From positions 96,143,435 through 96,207,434 of the forward strand of contig NC_084665.1 in assembly GCF_028389875.1 (NCBI RefSeq): 64,000 nucleotides of DNA, written 5' to 3'. Shown piece after piece: positions 1 through 11,752 of this stretch. The position numbers and the translations under genes were made by a program. Positions within the stretch are counted from its first letter, which is position 1. The number at the start of each line of letters is the position of its first letter. The notes beneath the pieces are model-generated. The model searched no databases, was not told where the DNA came from, and saw only the letters and a program-made list of their open reading frames with translations. This stretch comes from Rhea pennata. Its lineage: Eukaryota > Chordata > Aves > Rheiformes > Rheidae.

Positions 1-99
1 TTATTATTACTTTTTTTTTCCTGCTTAAGTTTTTGGAACTGTCTGAATTCTTATGGACCAGGCAGACATTCACAATTTCAAGGGAAAGCTTGGCATAAT

Positions 100-110
100 T
101 GTGTGTGGGG

Positions 111-141
<31 letters not shown>

Positions 142-164
142 TTTTTTTGTTGTTGTTGTTGTTT
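100..164. repeat. GT/poly-T/GTT low-complexity block
   Basis: A GT-rich run is followed by about 24 consecutive T residues and then GTT repeats. It is a simple-sequence tract inside the SLC17A5 intron with no coding potential. Confidence 0.9.
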
Positions 165-1469
165 ATGAGAACAACCTCTGCATACATAAGAATAACCAGA
201 AGTGAATCAAAGGATTTTTTACATGTGTTTACATGCCCATTGTAAGGGGCAAAGTATGCTGATTAGGATAGTAAAGGGCCCCTTGTTGCTACTAAGACTT
301 GCATTATTCCAAATACATAATATTTATATTCCCAGGAAAAAGTGAATGAAAATACTGATACCGAAGAAAAATAATTGCTCTATGTTTTTGGTTTCTAACC
401 ATTTGTTATGCTGTCGGTGCACTGAATTGTTGGGAACAGACAAGATTGTTCTTGTGTGGGAAATCTATTCTAGTTTAGCTCTTAAATTATAATTATGGCA
501 ACATATTGTTCTAAATTTAAATGTGTCACCCTGATGCCTTACGTTACTCTTTTGGCTCTGTTATATGCTATACACTTCATATACCTGTTCTTGTACTCCT
601 GATTTTGCTTTCTAACTACCTTGAAAGTCCATTTGTATTCACTTACACCTACTATCTCATAAGAACGTGACCTATTGATTGCCTATTAGTCTTGCCCTGC
701 AGATAGGTCTGTATTTGCTTTCATGCTACATGTAGAGTTTCGCCTGTGCTGAGGGAGTGGCATAGCTGCTATCTGAATCAAACACTGAGCTTATCAAGAG
801 TGCACCCATGTCAGAAACACTAGGCAAGACCAGAGGCATTTGGCCAGCAATGAATTGTCTTTGATCTCTGAGAACCAGAGAAGCTACTAAGCTGTTTAGT
901 TTTGAAAGTGTATATTAACAGTATTGTAGTGCTTAAACACATTGAAGACAAAATGCATTTACTTCCATTTAAAACCTTTAAATAATCTTACTGTATGCTT
1001 ATCTGAATAAGGAAGATCTGCCTTTAAATTTAAAGCATTTCCAAGATATCAAAGAGATATAAGTGTTATATATGATATATTTATAAGAAATAAGGATCAT
1101 TTTAATTGCAGTAGTGAAATGCAGTCTAAAATACATTGCCCTACTTTGAACTGATATATATATATATATTGACTTTCAAGAAAAACAACTAGTAGGTTTA
1201 ATAATTTACTTTCTCAGGAAAAACTTGTTTTCCTAATCTTACTGGATTAAATGCATATAGCACAACCTTTTATACCAATGATATTGTTGAATTTTCATGT
1301 TCTAGTAAATGAAAACAGTCAGAAAGTCTTTAGAGACGTAAATACATTGTTATGTTGTCATTGTTAAAGTAGGTGAGGACAGGATTTCACTTGGTTGAAC
1401 AGCTCAAAGCGATCACTGGGAGATATATTCTTTCTCCTCTTGTAAACTACAGCTGATCTTAGTATGTTA

Positions 1470-1474
<5 letters not shown>

Positions 1475-1513
<39 letters not shown>
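1475..1513. repeat. poly-T tract, 39 consecutive T
   Basis: Thirty-nine uninterrupted T residues in the SLC17A5 intron. They are followed at once by a 7-bp inverted repeat (TCTCACA at 1515-1521, TGTGAGA at 1529-1535). It could be the A-tail of an old minus-strand retroposed sequence, but I recognise no such body. Length may be uncertain in the assembly. Confidence 0.85.
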
Positions 1514-1514
<1 letters not shown>

Positions 1515-2278
1515 TCTCACAAAACTCCTGTGAGATGTTTAATTCTCCGTAGAGAGGATGCTGAGGCTTGGATGTTAAGCAAGTTACCAGGGTTTCCCAG
1601 CAAGTTTTAATGGCTGGTGCAGGGTACCTGTAGTCTACGCATTCAGGGAATCAGAAGTCTGAGAGCGAAACTGGAAGAGATGCAGCCAGCAAAATGGGAT
1701 AAAACAGACCCATTCCCCATTGGCATTTAAAGCCCTCACCCCAAGAAAGCTGAAGGGAATGATTGCTGCCAAGCTCTGCTGACTTTGGGCTTCGGAACTT
1801 ACTCTGTAGTGTAAGTGGGAATATCAAGCCAGTGTAGTGATGCTGCCTTTTCGCAGATACTTTTTAGCAATGATATCTGAACCATCTGTTACTGTTGCCA
1901 GAAAGCATTATGTCATACTGCTTGTTGCCTTTCCACTTTGAGGCATGCAGTATTTCTTTTCTAATTTCACCCGTGAATCCATTCTAGAGAGTTTGGTTGT
2001 GGCTTAGCTAAGGGCATGTGGTTTTGGCTTATGGGTCTTAAGCAAAGCTATGAGTGGTTAATTTAAGCCAAATTCTGTAACTGGCCTCTGGAGAATGTAA
2101 ACATGTACTGAATGTCAGTTAGAATAAATGCAACTGACTCCCACTTTAATATTAGTTTTTTAATATGTGTGATCAAGATGAGGCTTGTATGATCTGATTA
2201 GGCAAAATTGCTTCTATAGCTGATTCTTTGATTCTAAACAGGATAAGATTAATAAGTAGTGGGAACAATTTCTTACAG

Positions 2279-3858
2279 GTATGCTGGAATCCTACTTGGA
2301 ATCACAAATTCATTTGCCACCATCCCAGGAATGGTGGGGCCAGTTATTGCCAAGAACCTCACTCACAGTGTAAGTCTGTTTATTGTTTTTTTCAATTACT
2401 ATATTTTATCTCTTAAAGATAAAATCAAAGATGTATGTAGAGCTTTAGAACTTTAGTGACTCAGCCCTTACATTCTCTAGGAAGGAGAACTTGCACATTT
2501 TTGACACATATTTGAGTTCTCTTAAAATTCCAACTAAATAAGACAGTTGCAGTATTGTTTTAACAAATTAAGACAAGCTCTTCTATGTTTTTTCAAAAAT
2601 CGGTCTCCCAATCAAGCTGTTCAGTTGCAAGATCAGCATTTGTCAGATGAACAAGAAACTAGATTCAAATGTATGATTTTTATAATGCATCCATCTGTGT
2701 GTACCTAACAGGATCAAAACACTCTAAACTACATTAGTTTCCCAAGGCCTAAATAGAACAGAAAGTGTTAAATTTGACCTCCAAAATGGTATAGTTGGAC
2801 AGAAAGTGTGATTAATTACTTTTTTAAAAAAAAGGTGGGGGGGAAGGAGGAAAGGAATTGTTTGCTTTTGTTTTAAATCAGCTTTATGAATTATTCTGAA
2901 ATATTTTTAAAAAGGAAGTGGGAGGAGCAAGTTTATTGATACAATTGAATTGCTGCTATTTGTGATCACTGGAGTAATTTCCTTAAATATGTGCATAAAT
3001 CCAAACAAATATGCTTCTTCCAGGCAGGTTTTAATGATTCTTCCCCACCCGATATGAATGTGCTGTTCTGGTGTTACTCTGTTTTCTTAGTAAGATCATT
3101 TATGACTTGTTACACTTGTCACCTGAAATTTAAAAAGAATAGCCTTAAAACATCTGCGTGTATTATTTCTATATATAAACTCCACAGTTCTTTGCTACAT
3201 GTCGTCAAGGTTTTCTTACAAAAAATACCAGAAGTTCAGAAGATTCTTATTGAAATCTGAATGAAGATAAGTATCTCGTTTGAGCAAAATTCACATATAG
3301 CTAAAATGCTGGTGAGTCTGGAATCTCTGCCTGGTAGTCATTAACTTGTTTAGTGTAGGGAGAATGTCGGCTGTTGAGTCAGCTGACCTGAAAGCCAAGT
3401 AGTGTTTCCCATTAACTTAACGTTTTCTGTGTGTCTGTGTGCAAATCTGAATTTGGATATGAAGATTGTGCTTCTGAGGTGATAAACTGATCCATATTAT
3501 CTAATGTAATTTTGATAGGACTGTTTGTGATTGCTGGATTATTAAACTGAGGATGCCTAAACTGGCAATTTGATTTTTGTTTATAATATTTTTACGCTGG
3601 TATGAAATCATGCTGTATAGCATTTACATTTAAATAGGCAGGCCAGATAGCATCCGAGAAATACTTTCTTGAGTGTGGAGCTACTAATTGACTGCATTTT
3701 TTTTCCTTCCCTTTTGACAGAATACCGTGGGAGAGTGGCAGACTGTTTTCTATATTGCTGCTTCTATTAATTTATTTGGAGCAATTTTCTTTGCATTATT
3801 TGGAAGTGGAGAAGTTCAAGACTGGGCAGTCAGTGGTTATCACTTGCACAGAAACTGA
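2279..3858 (+). CDS. SLC17A5: SLC17A5 (sialin), last two coding exons, partial gene
   Basis: Sialin is a 12-TM major facilitator (SLC17 family) that exports sialic acid with protons from lysosomes. Two exons are visible. The first is 2279-2369 (TTACAG acceptor, GTAAGT donor), entered with one base of a split codon; it encodes 30 residues beginning [10 protein letters not shown] and ending NLTHS, the TM11 region. The second is 3721-3858 (TTTTGACAG acceptor), 45 residues beginning [10 protein letters not shown], covering TM12 and a short tail ending HLHRN, then TGA. Both agree closely with remembered human sialin ([31 protein letters not shown]). The intron between is 2370-3720. The rest of the gene lies before the window, so this is partial by position and shows no damage. 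The tail differs from the human ...GHRH end but keeps its length and basic character. Confidence 0.95.
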
Positions 3859-4375
3859 AGGAGACATTGAAATACCAAAACTGTGCTGAATCCCTATGTC
3901 CTAGAATTATGTGACCGGAAAAGTGCCTTTTCTACTGATGCCTAGGAGTCTTCAGAGCTTTTCAGTTTGACTGTTTTATCTGTTTATTTTTTTTGTACTG
4001 GAAATCATTGGCAGCGTATGTGTGTTATTTCCTAACAAGAAACTACTTGAGTTAAATAGAATGGCTTCATGTTAGACTTGATAACGAATATATGATCAGA
4101 GAATTAACATTTTAAACTGACGTGCTAGGCTCAGTTTCCTTCCAGATTTTAATTATTTTTTTTTTCTGAATTAATGAGTAGGAGGATGGCTGATAATGAA
4201 ATGAGAGGGGAAAAAAGTGATTGTGTGGCAGCATAAGGAGGAATGGAATGCAAAGAACTGTACACAAAAAGCTCCATAATAAGATTGATACGGTGGTTTA
4301 AATGTCCAGAAAATTTCTAGTTTTCTACAGCCTTTTATAATTCTTTTATTTTTGTCAGTATTTTAATCAGAGTCT

Positions 4376-4381
4376 AATAAA
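4376..4381 (+). promoter_or_regulatory. SLC17A5: candidate proximal poly(A) signal of SLC17A5
   Basis: This is the first canonical AATAAA after the stop codon, about 520 bases downstream. The region between is open 3' UTR-like sequence. Confidence 0.45.
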
Positions 4382-5291
4382 TGCACAGATGGATTTATTT
4401 TATGCACAATTTTTCAATATATAAACATTCACTGTTTCAAGAATACAGCTTCACAGCTGATAGAGTGCAATAAGGAAGTGAAATGTATGGTTGTAACTGA
4501 CAGAGTAAGCCATGTATTACTGTTCTCCTGTGGTGCAGGTTTTTTAAATAAGACCTTATTTTTATTCATCTGTGCAAAGAAGTGGTGCAAATCTGGTTTA
4601 AATCTAGGAAGTGTAAGGAGTGAGATAGAAATAGAATGTTTACATTAACATAACTTTGAACTTGGCAGTGCAGTTTTTGGCTGTTAATTGATACTGTGGA
4701 ATTCTTTCCTCTTGCATGTAGATGTATGTCATCCTGTCAGTGTAAATGCAGTAAAATAAGGTCAGTGTAGGGCATAATGAAGAAAATTAGCTCTATAATC
4801 GTCTTGTTAGATAAAAAATAGAATAAAAAGAACTAGTGCAATATCCTGATGCTTATTCTCCCATCAGCATAGAATTTAACGCTTAAGCATCCTTTGCAGA
4901 ACATGCAATTAAATGCCACAAATTAATTAATTGATTAAATGAAATCTCTGAAAATAGTGGCCTAATTGAGTGAACAGCTGAGTAATCTTGTCACAAAGCA
5001 AAGGAAAATTCCTATGCCAAAAATCCGTAGATTGGAGCAACTGAGTTAAACACTTAACTTCTTTTTTTAAAAAAAAAAGGGGGGGGGGAGCTCTGGATTT
5101 TCTGTAAACCACCAATTCAGAAGAAAAATCCAGTACTGAAGCTGCTCCAGTGGAGCCTGCCTGCCTTCATTTCTGGGAAATGGCATCCACCTTTCACTAG
5201 TTTTAAAACCGTATTGTTTTGACCTTCATTGTCATGTCATGTCTGGTTGGTGGAAGTGTGTTTGAATCTGTGTTTGTGTCTGCAGCATTTC

Positions 5292-5393
5292 CACAATAAA
5301 TGGTGCAAAGTTCAGGTGAAATTAGTAGTTTTTCAGTGGGACTGTGTTAAAGCTATGTTGTATCTCCTGTGTTTTCACAATAAATGGAATAAA
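5292..5393 (+). promoter_or_regulatory. SLC17A5: candidate distal poly(A) signal cluster of SLC17A5
   Basis: Three AATAAA hexamers lie within about 100 bases (5295, 5379, 5388). Two of them sit inside an identical 12-mer, CACAATAAATGG, at 5292-5303 and 5376-5387. The surrounding sequence is T/GT-rich, as expected near cleavage sites. Confidence 0.45.
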
Positions 5394-5410
5394 TACTTAC
5401 ATGTACAGCA

Positions 5411-8400
5411 GTTGTTGAAAATGGTAATCTCCTAGAAGTTAGAACACAATCCTCTAGTTAAAGTATGCTGAAGAACATCCTTGACTGGATTAAGGGGTGG
5501 CTAATTGTTTCCTGAAAAACTACCTGCTTCATCAGCTTCTTATCTAGTTTTGCAAGTGAGTAGCATCTCCCACCTGGCTCTATTAAAAGTTTCACTTTGT
5601 GTCCAGAGATTTGCATTCTTTTACTAGTCTTGTTCTTTTTAACTAACTTACTCCTCTACTCTTCTAGAGGTCATGAGTGGGGCAACATACAGGGTTTCTT
5701 TTTTGTCTGTTTTGAAGTTGAAATTTCAGCTTCCCATGCTTTCAGTCTTTTCCATTGGAAACACTCAAATTGAATTTCAACAGAAAAAATACATCTACTA
5801 CATCTGCTCCCTTAAATATGTAGACAATCTATATGTTACTGAAACAAGCCTGAATTAAGTCCAGTGAAACTGAAATTGCTTTTAGGCATATCAGCCAGAC
5901 TGAGCAGTCCAGGAATTTCTGACCTGGATACCAGATTTTAGTTTTATTCATCTAATGCATCATTAATGCTCCTATTATATACTCTGTTACTTTTAGGTGA
6001 AATTGTGCAGAAAGGGGGCCTGAAAAAATGCTATACATCTTTATTTCTAACGAATAGGCTGCAATTACCTTGGTTGGAAATAATTATCTCCAGTTTAATT
6101 TTAAAATAATCAGAATATCGGACGAGATTCTTGCTCCCAATCCAGCAGAACTCTCAAACACTTAGCAGTTTTACATTTCTGCATCATGCTCACAAGAAAG
6201 GAAAATCTGTAAGAAAATGCTGTCAATAAATGATTTCTGCTAATCATAATTTTTTTGTATTGCATTGCCATGTTCCTGTACACGCATCTGTTGGTCAATC
6301 TGTTTTGCCTCTGTTCAGAAACACTTCTCATATTCTGTATTTTCAGAAGTGACAGTGGTTTTGAATATGTCTGTTCTCAGCTCACCTGTGTGAGACAGTC
6401 GTGGTTAGAACTGCACAGGTTTTTTGGTTACTTTTTCTTCCAGGAAACAACACTTTTCATTGTAATTTTATGCTGAATTTGCTCCACGGATTTACCAAAG
6501 TAAGAAGCTGTGTTCTCCTTTTTCATCAGGAGCCCTCTGATTAGGATGCGCCCTGGAATTAGAGAAGTCAAGAGCTCAAAAATGGTTTTTGCCTGTTTCA
6601 GAGTAGGAGTTGAATCACCGCTTGGGAGTGTATCTTAATGTTGCCAGGTATTTTTAAGTGCATTCTCCTTGATGTCTTCTGACAATTCTGCTTTTATACA
6701 GAGTGTCTAAATATTTCTTTTGGAACATTTAGTGTAAAATCTTACATTAATAACAAGGGTGGAGTAACTGTTAGCAGAATACCCTATAGTATGTTGTGTG
6801 GCATTGACATGAAAGTGTTGACAAGCCTCTTCATCACTCTTTTCAAAAGAAGATGACCCACAAACTAACGGGTATGTTTTTTATTGTTGCTTTTTTAATT
6901 CCCTGTTTCTTGGTTTCAGGAGACCAAAATGGCAGTGAGATTCCTTAAAGAAGCTGTGAGTGTTTGACATGAAAAATATTAGTTAATTTATGTAGGATTT
7001 TTTTTTCTTAATGCTAAATTAATAATGTTTTACATAATGTGCATGCATCAGTGCATCTTTCCTATCTACGTGTTTCTCCATACTTAGTCACAATTGTATG
7101 CTGTGTGGAAGGGTCATCTTCGTTCCTTTCCTAGAGGATGAATTGTTCTTTTGATGCATTTTTCTCTGGCTTCTGTTCTCAGTTGCTTATTTATTTACTC
7201 GTTTGCCAATTCCTCCCTTTCTTTTGGGGAACATTTGAATCCATAATAAATGGACTAACACTTGAGTATAACAGAATTTCCAACATTTTTAGCGTTTGCC
7301 AGGAAGGAAAGGTGGGTGAAGTCTACACATTATGAAGGTAAGTGAAGAAAAAGCCCATATTGAAAGCTATTGTCTTCTATTAGATCATTTATAGCTTCTG
7401 GGAAAAACAGACATGGCTTTTAAACTTCAAGCCTTTTCTTTTGCATCATTAGATCAGCCGTTATTACAGCTAGAACAGTGCTAGTGTGTTTTGAAAGCTT
7501 TCTCTTACAGTGACTAGGATCTTAAGAGGATCTCCCACTCTCCTGTGTACCTCGGTCTCAGAAAGCCCCATGTCAGTTTGAGGAGCCATGATGTAAGAAC
7601 AATCTCGCACAAGCAGCTGTTGTTGGCTAGCCAAGTCCTGTTCAGAGCCCTGTTGGTAAAGATGCAGGTGCTCTGTTAGTACAACGCTGCTGGCTTGTGT
7701 TAACTTCAGATCAGACATACCTTCTTAAGGGAATGATATCACTTGTCACGAATGATTTGGTGTTAGCATAGTTTGCTGTTACTGTGTCAACCCTGAGGAA
7801 ATGGTTACATTAGCAGTACTGTGTTTACCAACAGTGAAGTAGATGATCCTGAATTTTGCCAACTGTATAAATATGAAGGCTCATGGTGGAGGGGTATATG
7901 TTAAAATGTCAGATCAGCCTTTCATGTCTTTGCTAATATTCAGGGCACTAGTGATGTTCTGTTTTTCTCTGTGTTCACAGAAAATACTCATTTTCTTTCT
8001 TCTTCCATTTAAAAATACTAGTTCTGCTTCTTCAGGGTGCCTACGACTTCCAGGAAGAATTGCCAAGAATTCCCTTTGTTGTTTTGGGGGTGGGGGGGGG
8101 GTTGCACCAGCTTTCTTTCTTTCTTTTCTTTTTTATTAATATCAATCAGAATTATGCCATCGTAAGAGGTAAAAGCAACAGAGAATAAGTGGGAATAAGT
8201 ACTTAAGAGTTGGCCACATGACAATGTATTTTCTATAAAGATAGGTAATTAGTTTTTTTTAAACTGCATTTGTTTAATCCAGCAAATCAGATTATGCTTA
8301 AGCCAAATCAAAGCTTTGCTGATTTGTCTTTTAATTTAAAGTGGTCTTTCTATTTCTCAAGCTGTTGTAAGCTTGGATACATTTATATTGCTACAATTTT

Positions 8401-9533
8401 ATAGCATTAGGTTTTTAGCTAAGTCTCACATAAACTTTGACAGGCAATTAAAGCTTATGTGCCATACTGTGAAATGGGTTAGACGCGCATCTAGTTCTGC
8501 TGCCTTTGCTTCCATCAAATCTTCAGAGGTGAGGCAGGTGGGCAGTAAGAGAACATGTCTAAAACTAGATTTTCTGAACTCCTCAGAGTTGTTTCCTATG
8601 CTGTTTCCTTATCACCAGAGTCTTTACCACAATCAGTGCAGTGCGTCTTTCCCCTCCCTTCCCCCTGCCAAAAAAAAAAATATTTGGGGTAAGAGAGGTA
8701 AGAGGCATTTAATAATAATTGGAAGTTGCAACGAGAATTTAGACAAGTTATTCAAAGAAGTGTTCATCTAGCTGTGAGGACTAACATCTTTTTCCAGGAA
8801 ATAAGGCTGAAGAGTCTTTCAGTGACCGCAGTCACCACAAACTTCCCATCTCCTTTTCCTAAAGCAGCTAGGGCAACTGTAATTTCATTCATAAGAGCTA
8901 CTTATTAGTTCCTAGTATTGCTTACTTTTAAGGTAGTGTTTAGGGGCCCCACTGGGTTAGACCTCATACCAAAATGTGACATACGCGTTACATGCCCTTC
9001 ATGGGGGGGGGGAAAGCTATGCAAACTGTACCTATGGTCTTTTCAGAGAGTTGTCACTGAGGATCTTGTCTGGCTTAACTCTTCTGTGCTTCTAAGTTCT
9101 TTGAAGGAAATATTTTATGCTAATAAACAGCCATGTTGAATTTCTATAGTGAGAAGTAATGAAAGTAATACAGAATAATAAGTAATACAGAAAGAAATAA
9201 AAGTAAATGAATGCAACATTAAATAAGAATGCCTATTTAATGCTTAATTCATGTAACAGTTGCTATACTTCAGCAGTTCTGTTTTTAGTGGGTGTATGTT
9301 TACAATTCTAAAAATAGCTTAGAGCATTTATTTTATGTGATTGTATACATGATGTGCTGCAAGAGACACTCACGCCACATTTAATGTGATAGTAAAATGG
9401 ACATATTTTTAGTTATTTATTTGAATTTCTTACCCTTCCCCAGCACAGTTGCATATAGCAAGTAACTGTTTTAAGTCAGGGTGTTAGTTACTAGGTCTTT
9501 TGTAAAATTCAAATAGTCAGAAAATGAACTGCA
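5411..9533. other. intergenic, no gene recognised
   Basis: AT-rich DNA between the SLC17A5 3' end and the first CR1. Only short random open frames (up to about 130 codons) occur, none with recognisable protein families. Small homopolymers are present (for example G-rich runs near 8090-8101 and 9003-9011). I see no RNA gene. Confidence 0.7.
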
Positions 9534-10079
9534 AGAATCATAGAATCAGTAAGGTTGGAAGGGACCTCTGGAGATCATCTAGTCCAACCTCCCTGCTCAA
9601 GCAGGGTCACCTAGAGCATGTTAGACAGGGTTGCATCCAGGCGGGCCTTGAAGAGCTCTAGGGAAGGAGACTCCACAACCTTTTCTGGCAACCATGCCAG
9701 GGCCCTGTCACTCACAGGGAAGAAATTCCCCTTCACGGCCAGGCGGAACTTCCTGTGCTTCAATTTCTGCCCATTGCCTCTTGTCCTGTCACATGGGACA
9801 ACTGAAAAGAGTTTGCCCCCATCTCCTTGACACCCTCCCTTCAGGTACTTATCTACATTGATAAGATCCCCCCTCAGTCTTCCCCAGGCTGAAGAGGCCC
9901 AGCTCTCGCAGCCGTTCCTCATAGGGCAGGTGCTGCAGCCCTCTGATCATCTTTGTAGCCCTATGCTGGACTCTGTCCAGTAGCTCCATGTCTCTCTTGT
10001 ACTGGGAAGCCCAGAACTGGACACAGCACTCGAGATGAAGTCTCCCCAGGGCTGAGGAGAGGGGCAGGATCACCTCCCT

Positions 10080-11198
10080 TCACCTGCTGGCAACACTCTT
10101 CCTAATGCACCCCAGGAGACCATTGGCCTTCCTGGCCACAAGGGCACATTGCTGGCTCATGGTCAACTTGTCATCCACCAGCACTCCCAGGTCTTTCTCT
10201 GCAGAGCTGCTCTCCAGCAGGTCGGCCCCCAGCTTGTCCTGGTGCCTAGGGTTATTTTTCCCTACGTGCAGGACTCTGCACTTGCCCTTGTTGAACCTCA
10301 TGAGGTTCCTCTCTGCCCAGCTCTCCAGCATGTCCAGGTCTCTCTGAATGGCAGCACAGCCCTCAGATGTGTCAGCCACTCCTCCCAGCTTGGGATCATC
10401 AGCAAACTTGCTGAGGAGGCACTCTGTCCCCTCATCCAGGTCATTGATGAAAAAGTTGAACAGGATGGGACCCAGTACTGAGCCCTGGGGGACTCCACTA
10501 GCCACAGGCCTCCAACTAGTCTCCATGCCACTGATGACGACCCTCTGAGCTCTGCCTTTCAGCCAGTTCTCAATCCACCTCCCTGTCCACTCGTCTAACC
10601 CACCCTTCCTGAGCTTCTCTAGGAGGATGTTATGGGAGACAGTGTCAAAAGTCTTGCTGAAGTCAAGGTACACAATGCCCACTGCTCTGCCCTCATCTAC
10701 CCAGCCATTCATTCCATCATAGAAGACTATCAGGTTGGTTAAGAAGGATTTCCCCTTGGTGAATCCATGCGGACTACTGATCACCTTCTCCTCCGTATGT
10801 CTGGAGATGACATCCAGAATGAGCTGTTCCATCCCCTTTCCAGGGACAGAGGTGAGGCTGACCAGCCCAGAGTTGCCTGGGTCCTCCTTCTTGCCCTTCT
10901 TGAAGACTGGAGTGACATTGGCTTTCTTCCAGTCCTCAGGCACCTCTCCAGTTCTCCATGACTTCTCAAAGATGATGGAGAGCAGCTTGGAAACAACATC
11001 TGCCAGCTCCCTCAGTCGTTGTGGGTGCATCCCATCCAGGCCCATGGATCTGTGGATGCCAGGCTTGCCCGTAAGATCTTTAACCCAATCCTCCTTGACC
11101 AAAGGAGTCTTCCTTTCTCCAGACTTTCTCTCTTCTCTCCAGGCTCTGGGATTCCTGAGGGCTGCCCTTAGCAGTGAAGACTGAAGCAAAGAAGGCAT
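10080..11198 (-). pseudogene. CR1 ORF2 reverse transcriptase fragment (long open frame)
   Basis: A 372-codon open frame covers most of the CR1 reverse transcriptase domain. Visible motifs in order are [52 protein letters not shown] (first catalytic Asp), [31 protein letters not shown] (catalytic Asp pair; many family members have T where P is found here) and [10 protein letters not shown]. The frame is unbroken across the whole core, but flanking ORF2 parts are in other frames (upstream linker in 11080-11529, C-terminal pieces in 9611-10073). The endonuclease is absent. It is therefore a dead fragment and not a working enzyme, though apparently fairly young. Confidence 0.88.
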
Positions 11199-11590
11199 TC
11201 AGTAATTCTGCCTTCTCTGTATCCCTTGTCACCAGGGCCCCCGCCCCATTCAGTAGTGGGCCCACATTTTCCCTAGTCCTCCTCTTGCTGCTGATGTATT
11301 TGAAGAAGTCCTTCCTGTTGTCCTTAACATCCCTTGCTAGACTCAATTCCAGCTGGGCCTTAGCCTTCCTCGCTGCATCTGTACATACTCTGACTGCATT
11401 CCTATAATTCTCCCAAGCAGCCTGTCCCGTCTTCCACATTCTGTGTATTTTCTTCTGTCTGAGTTTAGCCAAGAGCTCCTTGCTCACCCCTGCAGGCCTC
11501 CTGCCCCCTTTGCTGGACTTCTTACTCATAGGGAGGCACTGCTCTTGAGCTTGGAGGAAGTGATTTTTGAATACTAGCCAGCTCTCCTGG

Positions 11591-11611
11591 CCCCCCCCCC
11601 CCCCCCCCCCC
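11591..11611. repeat. C21 homopolymer inside CR1
   Basis: Twenty-one consecutive C residues in the 5' part of the CR1 copy, read as polyglycine on the minus strand. The second CR1 copy has no comparable run at the matching place (near 54830), so it expanded after insertion or is a sequencing artefact. Confidence 0.85.
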
Positions 11612-11752
11612 GCTTCCCTCTAGGAAGACCCTAGATGAGATTCTTCCAATTAGGTCTGTGAAGAGCCCAAAGTCTGCTCTCCTGAAGTCCAGGGTTGCAG
11701 TCCTGCTTGTTGCCTTACTTCTTTCCTGTTGGATCCTGAACTCCACCATCTC

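Larger units (their letters stand above)
1..2278 (+). other. SLC17A5: SLC17A5 intron sequence (upstream of penultimate coding exon)
   Basis: This AT-rich stretch holds no exon I can recognise. It lies directly upstream of a sialin exon and ends in a good acceptor (pyrimidine-rich, ...TTCTTACAG), so I read it as intron. It contains a GT/T/GTT low-complexity block near 100-164, a T39 tract at 1475-1513 followed by a small hairpin, and a short TA run near 1156-1168. An undetected earlier SLC17A5 exon cannot be fully excluded, but the peptide expected just before the next exon was not seen here. Confidence 0.75.
3859..5410 (+). other. SLC17A5: SLC17A5 3' UTR (extent uncertain)
   Basis: Non-coding sequence follows the SLC17A5 stop codon. 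Poly(A) signals of the AATAAA type occur at 4376-4381, 4822-4827, 5295-5300, 5379-5384 and 5388-5393, so a short (about 0.55 kb) and a long (about 1.5 kb) 3' UTR are both possible. The distal cluster has the densest signals. RNA data would be needed to choose; I set the end just past the last signal. Confidence 0.55.
9534..11752 (-). mobile_element. CR1 LINE, 5'-truncated, minus strand
   Basis: The 3' end of the element is at low coordinates: the reverse complement of 9534-9610 is the typical CR1 tail (ACTAGATGATCTCCAGAGG...CCTTCCAACCT...GATTCTATGATTC). Going upstream on the minus strand the element encodes, in order, the ORF2 C-terminal region ([31 protein letters not shown]), the reverse transcriptase core and the endonuclease-RT linker. 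It stops near 11752, so the endonuclease and ORF1 are missing, as is normal for CR1 copies. A C21 tract at 11591-11611 interrupts the upstream part. It lies between SLC17A5 and EEF1A1, antisense to both. Confidence 0.93.

Noticed and set aside
2228-2416. Open frame of 62 codons overlapping the sialin exon
   Set aside because: It reads the exon in the wrong frame; the sialin frame and splice sites explain the region.
10105-11184. Plus-strand open frames opposite the CR1 reverse transcriptase
   Set aside because: They are antisense shadows of the CR1 ORF2 fragment and lack motifs of their own.
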